From positions 1-21,013 of the forward strand of contig CALSCQ010000531.1 in the NCBI GenBank assembly GCA_943704525.1: a stretch of 21,013 nt of DNA. The letters run 5' to 3'. Below the pieces are notes generated by a model. That model was not told where the DNA came from. It saw only the letters and a program-made list of their open reading frames with translations, and did not search any database. The translations under genes were made by a program, and so were the position numbers. This document shows, piece after piece, positions 1-12,541 of the stretch (positions are counted from its first letter, which is position 1; each line of letters starts with the position of its first letter). The stretch comes from Pigoraptor vietnamica. Taxonomy: Eukaryota; Opisthokonta; Filasterea.

Positions 1-997
1 CCCCTCTCCCCCCCATTCCCTCAAAAAAGAATAGCACAAGGTGCAATCTCATGCACAAACGCGTACAATCGCAAACGCTTCCTCTTTCCGGAAATGCTTC
101 AATGGGAGAAACCAAGCGGCGGCACGGCAATCGACAACGCAAGGCGAGCGAAAGGACATGGACAGAGACGATAGTGCACAGCAGAACGAGACAATAGCGC
201 ATAGCAGAACGCGCGACGCTTTCAACTTGCAGCACGCGCGGTGGGGCTGTACAGTGTTTGTATGTGCTTCATCGGACAGGTGTGGTGACGGGCTTTGTGC
301 GGCGCTGGAGACCCGGCACAAGGGCGACGCCTGCGAAACAAGGACGTGTCGTTAGCAAGAGGTCGGATCAGATCAGAGCACGCACAGTTGCCCATTCAAG
401 TCAAGAAAAATACATGGGCGCGCAAGTGCGGCGGTGGTGAGCGCGCGCACACACACACATAGACACACACACACACACACACACGCACACACGCACACAC
501 GCACACACGCACGCACACGCGCGCACGCACCCTGCGCGAGTGGCCAGTCGTCCGCGCCAATTCCTATGCCAGGCGTAATGGGCTGTCGGCGACCAACGGG
601 CGTGTGCGACTGCGTGCGGAAGAGGGGCGGGGGTGTCAGACAAATGGGCACGGGGGAATAAAAGGGATCGATTGGAAGAGACAAACATACAGCGCTATGA
701 GTGGATACCACGACAAACTGCCACTGGACCTCATCCCAGCCCAATCCAAACCCTAGCAAAGACCACGCACCCGCTGTCCAGACGACGATCCCGAGCGTTG
801 GAGGCCCGCGCTCGAGCCACCTGTGCGTGAAGTTGGACGCCGGTTGCTGCCGGGCGGTGGTGACTGGCGGCTGCAGAATTTGCATAAGACGCGTGTCAGC
901 AACCAGCGTGGAAATGGTCTGTTGCAAAGTGGATCAGCAACCAGCGTGGAAATGGTCTGTTGCAAAGTGGATCAGCAACCAGCGTGGAAATGGTCTG
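1..997. other. Region without a recognisable gene (3' side of the FAM149-like gene)
   Basis: No reading frame here shows conserved motifs, plausible splice structure or the GC-rich third-position bias of the genes further right. The stretch contains a CA/CACG microsatellite (about 441-530) and a 38-bp tandem repeat (896-1009). An AATAAA-like string lies on the + strand near 656. By the alternating gene order of the window, a + strand gene could end in this area, but I cannot show one. Confidence 0.5.
441..530. repeat. CA/CACG microsatellite
   Basis: Runs of (CA)n, interrupted by CG and TAGA steps, grade into CACG-type units. It produces long artificial open frames of alternating His/Thr or Val/Cys, which are not genes. 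Confidence 0.9.
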
Positions 998-1009
998 TTA
1001 AAAGTGGGC
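896..1009. repeat. 38-bp tandem repeat, three copies, overlapping the FAM149-like stop codon
   Basis: Two identical 38-bp units (896-933 and 934-971) are followed by a third (972-1009) in which GC is replaced by a single A near 1000. On the minus strand that change creates the TAA stop (998-1000) of the FAM149-like gene. The other two copies lie in its presumed 3' UTR. 38 is not a multiple of three, so the array is not a coding repeat. Confidence 0.9.
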
Positions 1010-4000
1010 CACGCGCGCATACCCTGCGTAGGCGGCCGTTTCACTGCGCGCAGACGAAGCGCGCTGCGTTGCGCTCGACGGTGGTCGGCCTCGCCACATC
1101 TGCAAGCGAAGAGCCATCAGCTATTCACGAAACCTCACACCAGCACACGCACGCGAAGGAGCATGCATGCACATATGCACACGATGCACTTGCACACACG
1201 CGACGCGCACACGCATGCGAAGGAGCATTGCATGCAGGAATACGCACGCAGTTCAGCATACAGGCGAATGCAAGTACGCACCGGCGGGCTTCCCGAGCGG
1301 TCGCCGTCGCCGTACGACACGCCCTGCACAAAGTCCGTGAGGGCGAGCGACACGCTGCTGTGCGACGTCGGCATCTGTGGCTGCGACTGCCCGTCGCGCG
1401 TGATCGGGGGAAGGCGGCGACTCGCCCCCGCACTCGTGCCAGGCCGCGATCCCCACCCGACTTGCGGGGTCGGAGACCCTGCGTTCGACGGCACCGGCGA
1501 CGGCGACTTGGCCGGTCCAATCTGGTAGCTCGTCCCCCGAAGCACGCCCTCCGAGAGGCCCTCGCCCACGTGCGCGCCCGACACGGCGTTTCCGCCGCGC
1601 GCCGTCGCACCGCCCTGAGGCGCCCTTCGCGCACGCTGGAGGAGGGGGCCGCCCGCAAGCGCCGCCGCGTCACGCGACTGCTGCAGTTGCTGTGCCTGCC
1701 CGTACCGGTACACCACGCCCGTCCTGCTCTGCCTTCCCGCAGACTCCGAGCGGGCTCCCGCGCCGTAACCTCCGCTGCCCGGCCGCGACCCGCTCCCGTC
1801 GGCGCCAGAGATGGTGGCCTTCGACGCGCCGCCGCGAGAGTTCAGCGCGAGAGGGCGTATTGTCATGGCATTGACGAGTGCGCTGCCGTAGTCAGTGCCT
1901 GCAGCGGAGGACGCGGAACCCGCGCGACCGTACGTTCCCCCGCTGCCTACGCGCCCGCGATGGATGCCGCTGCCCGACGGCGCCTTTCGCGATTGCGCCT
2001 GCGGTTGAGAGGACTCTGCGTGTGCGCGCACATACAGCAGAGTTAGATAGGTGGCAACACGTACGGTGCGTGCGCGTGTGTATGGGTGCCAACCGCACAT
2101 TCACCAACGGGCGATGCGAAGGGCTTACGCACCATTTGGCACAAAGTAGTTGATCATCGCCGTTAAAAGCGGGCGAAGAAGAGGCAACATCTGTGGGAGA
2201 GAGTGGGCACAAGAGTCAGCCCGAGATGCAATACAATCCCAACCCAAAAAAGAAGGGGGGGGAATACACAGAAATGCAACAATGACTGCCCAGTGTCAGA
2301 GTCGACGTAACACACCTCCGTCCACATGTGGTCGAATGTTTGGCTGTTGACGGCATCGCGCACGCACGCGTTGGGACTGAGCGGCGGAAAACCCCCGCGG
2401 CGATAATATGTGCCCGTCGAGTTCGCGAGGAAGCCATCCGTGTCGCTGCAATTGCGTGCGAAGTGAGACAAGTGAGTTGACAGCCACCACGCGGCACGTT
2501 GCGAGTGGGCACCGGTGCGTGCGTTATTTCGCTGCGAGGCACGAGGCAAGCGGCTGAAGTGGCGTTCGAACACAGCGCGGCGCGACGCACCTCTCGTCAC
2601 GCGCGAAGCACTCCTCGACCTCGCCGTCGATTGCGAATATCTCCTCCTCAAGAAAGGCAAACTTGCCCGACGCGTCATCTGCGCAAGGACGTCACGATGA
2701 GCGACCGAGGAAACATGTTGCGCCTGTGAAAACACCCGCGAAGCAGGTACACACCTCCGCCCTCCGAGCGTCCGTCCGCACCTCGCACTGTCGGTGCCGG
2801 CCGAATCTACGCACGAAAAACAATCGTCAACAACGCAGCCCTCAGTTGTCACACGCAGGCGAACTGCGACAAAGACATCGCACATTAGGGACACAAGTGA
2901 GGCACTACCACTCTCGACAAACAGCGCGTTGCACGCACCTCCGCCCGCGTGCCCCTCACAGCCAGCTCGTCAAAGTCCACGAGGCTCACGAGGCCATCCA
3001 CCGCCGGCAAATCGTGGGCAGCGGACGACGACGATGCAGCGGCGCTCGTCGTGTCTGTTCGCGGGGGTCGTGGGACCATTTCGACGCCATTCTCCTGCGA
3101 GGGTACAAGGCCCACCCCCCGCGTGCTGCATCGCGCGAAACCACAGCGTACGAGTGTGAGAGCGAGGCTGGATCAGCTTACATACATAATACGTGTGTGT
3201 TCCTCCACAGGTGTGAGAGAAACAAGAGACATTCTGTTTGTGACATGGATGGCCTTCCATCCCCACTCGTAAAAGAGTGACATTGGAGTGTGAGAAATAT
3301 CGCAGAAGGAGGCGAGTGACGGAATGAGACACTCACCGAAGGTGGGAAAATGTCGACGCCCACAAGCTGCACTCGTCAGACGGCGCCTTCGATGCCACCG
3401 TCGAGTCGCGGGTTCGAGGATGGTCTGCGGCATTACATGAACTGTGAGCACTACGAGCAGATGCCAACGCGCATTCACGCACACACACACGCACACACAC
3501 ACACACGCACACACACACACACACTCACACTCACACACACACACACACACGCACACACACGCACACACACACACACACACACACGCAATAGCTGCAAGCT
3601 CACCTCCATACAACACGTCGTCAATCTCCTCAAACAGGCGGCGGACTTTCTCGGTGGATTTGTGGTCGTACTCCTAAGCAGTGGCAGCGGAGAAGATCAG
3701 CCGAAAGGTCTGGCCATGCAAGCCCGAACGACGTGACACACCAGCGACACGTGCGCACACAACGCATCACATCGTTGACATCATTACACCGTACCGCACA
3801 ATACACCCATCATAGCGACTTAAAAAAACGCACGCTTAAACGAGGCATCTGCAAGACATGTGACACGAGTGTACCACGTAATAACTCACGGCCCACGACC
3901 AAAAGTTACACATCAGCCCTCGGCACACCAGTCGCATATAACCGACGAAAGACACCACACACACACCAGCAAGCCACATTCCACACACGCACCTCCTCGT

Positions 4001-4226
4001 AGCCGAACGACGCAATGCTCGACGAGTCGCACCCCAGAAACGCCGACGACGACGCTATCGAGTGCTCGCCCGTGTCACGTCCACTCCCGGAGTAATCAAA
4101 CGCGGTCGTCGCGCCCGTCGCCGTCCCACTGCGGTGTGCGCTTGCACTGCCCCGCGCAGAGTCGAAAAAGTCCCATTCTTCGTCCTCTGCATACCGCGCG
4201 CGGCCGGCACCGAGGCCGCGCGACAT
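998..4226 (-). CDS. FAM149: FAM149-family (DUF3719-like) protein, 10 exons, 580 aa
   Basis: Exons in transcript order: 4226-3993, 3673-3604, 3424-3337, 3125-2939, 2806-2755, 2678-2591, 2445-2316, 2190-2133, 2015-1282, 1099-998. All introns are GT-AG and phases agree throughout. The start ATG sits in a strong GCCGCC-ATG context. Residues about 79-140 carry the FAM149 signature: an RRLFEEIDDVLYG helix, then ECSLW and FSHLR, matching the family's W..FPHLR motif. An acidic LEEEIFAIDGEVEE stretch (about 220-233) and a GFPPLSPNACVRDAV block followed by FDHMWTEMLPLLRPLL (about 255-297) also resemble family conserved blocks. The tail from about 303 is low-complexity Ser/Gly/Ala/Arg, probably disordered. 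Animal FAM149B1 works at the primary cilium (Joubert syndrome gene), so a ciliary role is inferred, not shown. The family call is from remembered motifs. Exon 4 and exon 5 edges are the least certain. Confidence 0.8.
3475..3586. repeat. (CA)n microsatellite in FAM149-like intron 2
   Basis: About 110 bp of near-perfect CA with CG and TC interruptions lies between exons 2 and 3. In the transcript sense it is a TG tract shortly after the donor. Confidence 0.9.
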
Positions 4227-5182
4227 GGCGGCGATGCGCCTCAGCGCAGTCGCACTATAGCAGCGGAAGCGAATCCATTGGGGACGAATGAAGCAACAAT
4301 TTTGGCGGTCACGTGCGACGGCGACGAGAGGCAGTGTCGCGTAATGCGGCGACAAGAGGGGGGATATAGAGGCATGCGTGGCAGCACACGGCTTGAAGCG
4401 CACGTGAGGGAGGGAGGAACACGAGGAGTGAGTGCGTGAAGGGAAAGTGGCTCACTCGTCGTAATGTCCGTCACCGCTGTCCGGGGCCCGTTAATTTGAA
4501 CCGAGTTCGTATAATGCGCAATTTTTTGACACTTTTCAAATTAATAGAAGAATGTTGCGCACACTGAAAGGTTGCCGAGATACCAAAAAGCCGCCGAGAC
4601 CTCGGTAAAAGTAAGCGAATTCTCGGAAAATTCCTGTCAAACATATTGCCAGCTTATCTCAGAAGACAATTCGGTACCATTTTCATAACTAAACAGCAGA
4701 AATCGTGCATTTAGTATAGAATTTGAAGGAGCCACCACCCCCTCCCCACATGCGTGGGACAAAGACCAGACTCGCCCGTCGCAGTTAGACTGGAAATGCG
4801 CCGAATGTTCTGCTGAAAACAGGCTTCATTTCAATCTGCGTTGCTCGGCTATTTTCCCCGCGTTGGTTCTGTGTGTGGGTTTGTGGCTTCCGCAGCCTTC
4901 CGTGCACACACGCACACACAGACGCACACGCGCGCACGCACACACTCCCCTGTGAGTCCAGCAAGGCCTGCCGGACACGCGCCCGTTGTTCCTCGAACGT
5001 CGCAATGCTTGCGACACGCCAAATGTGCCAGCTTATTGCGGAGGGCGCGTGCGTGCGGGTCCGTGTGAGCGTGCGTGCACACACCAGTCGGTAGCTGCTT
5101 CAAGGCTCTCTGTGCCGCTCAGCGTTGGGCAATAATCGACTGTCGATCGCGGCCGTGAATAGGCGGAGACAGAGAGAGAAAC
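4227..5182. promoter_or_regulatory. Divergent intergenic region between FAM149-like and WWC-like genes
   Basis: This 956-bp spacer separates two opposite start codons and must hold both promoters and 5' UTRs. Its centre (about 4490-4735) is strikingly AT-rich against the GC-rich flanks. It has T and A runs and repeated CCGAG/CTCGG pentamers, including a close pair in inverted orientation near 4597-4608. A CA/CACG microsatellite lies at about 4903-4947. No TATA box can be assigned with confidence. A minus-strand exon-like stretch (about 4957-5031) is noted in findings but not called. Confidence 0.5.
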
Positions 5183-7782
5183 ATGGCGAAGCGCGTGTCG
5201 TTTTGGAAGCAGCTTCCGCTGCCCGACGGCTGGGAAGAGTGCCAGGATGACGAGGGCCGCTCCTTCTACGTCGAGTGAGTCGCTCGTGTTCCCTGCGCAC
5301 GCCGCTGTTGCTGCACGTCACTGCAATGCCGTACTGGACTCGTGCTTGAGTTTTGAATTGAACGCCGCTGGCTATGTACTGCCGGCAGACTTGTGTTCTG
5401 TTTGTTAATCTCACCTCGTGCGTGTGTGTGTTTGCGTGCGTGTGCGTGCGTGTTTCTTCGCCGCGCAGCCACAACAACCGGCGCACGCAGTGGATAGATC
5501 CCCGCGACAGCCCAGACCACCGCCGCACCGAGGAGGACCTTCCCTATGCGTGGGACATGATCAATGACCCCGTCATTGGCCTCTACTTTTGCGAGTGGGT
5601 GTGCCTCGACAGCCCCTTTGTCTGAATGCTCTCGTTTGCTGTGTGTTCCTCTTTGGTTGGCCTCTACTTTTGCGAGTGCCTCGACAGCCCCTTTGTCTGA
5701 ATGCTCTCGTTTGCTGTGTGTTCCTCTTTTGTGGGAAAGTCAATCGAAGTGGCACTGTCTTTAACTTTGCGACTCTGAGTGAGATTAATGCTGCACGCGG
5801 TTGCGCACTTCGCGTGGTCTGTTGTCTCGCGTGCGGCGTGTCGTGTGTGTGGTGTGTGCTTGGTCGCGTGTGTGTGCGTGTCTGTGCGGCTGTCCATGTG
5901 CGCGTGTGCGTGTGCGTGTGTGGCCCATGTGCAGCCGTGTAACGCGCGTCTCTGTCGCAGTCACATCAACTGCCGCAATGTGCTCGAGGACCCCCGCAAG
6001 TCGGACGAGTACAAGAAGCGCCTCGAGGAGTTTGAGAAGCTCGTCATCGAGGAAAAGAGCAAGCAGCAGGTCGGTGTCACGTGATGGGGTGGAGAGGCAG
6101 GGCTGGTGTTACTTGCCTGCGTGGGAGGGAACAAGAGACAGGGCTGGTGTTACTTGCCTGTGTGGGAGGGAAAGTGAGGCAGGCAGACTGCAAGTTGCAA
6201 TCATGCAGCGTGAGGGGTTTGTATTTGTTACAAAAGTAATTGAAAAATTGCTCACCGCTCGCTCTCGGCTGACCGCTCCTTTCGCCCTCGTCTCCACCCG
6301 CGCGCACACAGACGCGCTTCCGCACGCTCCGCGAGAAGAAGGCGCAGGTGCAGGACCTCGAGGAGCTGGTGACGGAGGACATTGAGCGCAAGAAGACGCT
6401 CGAGGAGCAGCTGCGCGAACAGGAGGACGAGGCCGCCGCCGCTAAGATGAAGCAGGAGATCCAGGCGATCGAGTCGAACATTCAGGTCATGAACGCCGCC
6501 CTCGAGCAGGAGAAGGAGGAGACGACGGCCCTCAAGCAGGAGGCGGAGGAGGCCGAGAAGGTGCGTGCGCGTGTGTGCGTGCGTGTGGGTGTGGGTGGGT
6601 GAGTGGGTGAGTGGGTGTGCGTGCGTGCGTGCGTGCGTTGTTGCTTGTTTTTCATTGCACCATTCATAGGCCTGCCGATAATGACTCTTGGCTAATTGTG
6701 TGCGAATGCGTCTGTTCGGCCTCTGTGTGCGTGTGATGACTCTAGTCCTGCTCCCTTAGTGTAAAGGCAAAATCTATTGCGGAGAAGTATGTGCCTAATT
6801 CCCCACTCCCCACTCCCCTCTTTGCGCCCTACAGGTGCTCAAGGATCTCGAGGACCTGAAGGCCGCCATACACATGGACGAGAAGGACGAGGTCGTCGCC
6901 GCGCGCAAGGCCAACGAGGAGCTCCAGGCTGCCAAGTCGGAGTACGAGAAGGAGCGCGAGGAGCGCCTCAACCTCGAGAAGCAGATTCGCGAGCTCACCG
7001 ACGAACCCGAGTTCAAGGCCATGATTGCCGGCGACGACGTCAAGGTCGTCGACCCGGAGGGCGAGGCTGCCAAGGCCGCGGAGAACGTCGCCGACAAGGA
7101 CCGTCAGGACACGGACGTGCGCAACCGCCTCGAGCTCGGCCTCGAGCTCGTCACGCTGCGCAGCCTCATTGACCAGCAGCGCAAGGAGATTGAGGAGCTG
7201 AAGAAGCTTAAGGTGGCCCTCGAGGCCACGCCGGCCGACCGCCGCCCCTCGAACGTCGGCGCGGACGGTGGCCTTGCCGCGCCCAGTGGCGGACGCCGCC
7301 GCTCGAGCGCGACGCCCCCCGCGAACGTCGAGATTGACCCTGTGACGGGTCTGCGCCGCACGCGGCCGAGCGAGCTCGGAGACAAGATGAAGAACCTTGG
7401 CGGGAAGAACTGGCGCGGGACGCTCCGGCGCGTGCACAAGCAGGAGGCCCGCACGTTCAAGACAGACGGTCTCACGTTTGCGTGGGTGTTGTGCGTGCTT
7501 AAAGCTTGCTCGCGTGTGTGCGCGGTGTGTGGAGTTGTGGTTGTGGGTGTGTGGGTAGGTGCGTGGGTGGGTGGGTGCACGTGTGTGCGTGCGTGCCCGT
7601 TGTTTATTGCGTTGGAGGAGCTTGCGAGCTTAGGACCGCCCATGCCCCGTCGCTTACACTGCCTTGCATTGTGCCCAAACAGCCAGAAACTCGAGTACTT
7701 CCGCAAGCTCATCGAGACGGACGACCCTGCCGCCAAGGCACCCCAGCGCCTGGCGCCCTCCACCTCGGCCGCGGCCCAGTAG
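5183..7782 (+). CDS. WWC: KIBRA/WWC-like tandem-WW coiled-coil protein without C2 domain, 6 exons, 440 aa
   Basis: Exons: 5183-5274, 5469-5594, 5961-6069, 6312-6560, 6835-7481, 7683-7782. Phases agree and the ATG context is AAACATGG. WW1 (about residues 11-45) has LPLPDGW and QWIDPRD, both signature Trp present (W17, W39). WW2 (about 54-86) keeps W59 and ends in LEDPR, but the second Trp is Val80, the same kind of substitution seen in KIBRA WW2. A Glu/Lys-rich coiled coil covers about 86-290, then an Arg/Ser/Pro-rich linker and a short helical tail. Animal KIBRA is about 1,100 aa and has a C2 domain and aPKC-binding tail; both are missing here. WW1 should bind PPxY ligands, as KIBRA does with Hippo-pathway partners. 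That is inference. A different WW/coiled-coil scaffold is possible, but the tandem WW spacing favours the WWC group. Confidence 0.85.
5576..5729 (+). repeat. Tandem duplication across the exon 2 / intron 2 boundary
   Basis: Copy 1 (5576-5654, 79 bp) starts in the last 19 bases of exon 2 and runs into the intron. Copy 2 (5657-5729, 73 bp) repeats it almost exactly, lacking six bases (GGTGTG) next to the splice site. Both copies therefore contain the exon end followed by GT. Confidence 0.92.
6095..6176 (+). repeat. 41-bp tandem duplication in WWC-like intron 3
   Basis: Two adjacent 41-bp copies (6095-6135 and 6136-6176) share the core GGGCTGGTGTTACTTGCCTG with a few substitutions outside it. 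The repeat is intronic and of unknown significance. Confidence 0.85.
6561..6640 (+). repeat. GTGC/GTGG simple repeat in WWC-like intron 4
   Basis: Directly after the exon 4 donor the intron reads as short GTGC, GTGG and GTGA units. It looks like an expansion of the donor consensus itself. Confidence 0.7.
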
Positions 7783-8294
7783 ACGCGCCTGCACGCCGTG
7801 TTGTGTGCGCCCGTGTGTGCCTGTGAGCGTGAGCGTCTGGCGTGCGTGGCCCGCTTCTTGCGTTTGGCGCGTGTCCGTCTGCCGCAGTGGCAGGCGGTGC
7901 GGTGTATATTCGCATGAGTTGTCGTATTTATCCCACCCCGTCGCTCTGCGCCCGTCCGTACTGGAGTGCACCGCGTTTTTTTTTTTTCCTTGCGTGCTAT
8001 TGTGCGTTTTGTATGCGCGCCCCATGTCTGCGCCATTTTGTCTTTTGTGTCTCTATTCTCCCGCTGCGCTGCGCTCGGGCTGTTGCGTATACGAACAGTC
8101 CCCAAATACAAACGTGTGCTTTCATTTTCACCTCACAAAATGCCGCGACACAGTCGCCGTTGGCACGTGGTGCGTGCGTGCGTGTGTGCGTGACTGCGCG
8201 CGTGATGCGGGCGCCTTCCAGAGGCCGTCCCGCACCACACGGCATACACACACACGCACGCACACACACACTCGGGTGGGGGGTCACGCGTTCG
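7783..8294. other. Convergent spacer between WWC-like and MARK-like stops
   Basis: This 512-bp spacer holds both 3' UTRs. It contains a T run (7976-7987) and a short CA/CACG tract (about 8250-8273). No canonical AATAAA was found on either strand at a convincing distance. I see no gene in it. Confidence 0.6.

Positions 8295-12541
<4,247 letters not shown>

Noticed and set aside
373-927. Long minus-strand open frames over the CA repeat
   Set aside because: Most of the frame is microsatellite or 38-bp repeat; no motifs, no codon bias.
896-1009. CRISPR-like array
   Set aside because: The three 38-bp units are directly adjacent with no spacers, in a eukaryotic 3' UTR; it is a plain tandem repeat.
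1125-1673. Other open frames overlapping exon 9 of the FAM149-like gene on both strands
   Set aside because: They are Arg-rich shadows of a GC-rich low-complexity coding exon.
3333-3616. Proteins with alternating Cys/Val or His/Thr encoded by TG/CA tracts, here and at 15494-15812
   Set aside because: Pure translation of microsatellites lying inside introns.
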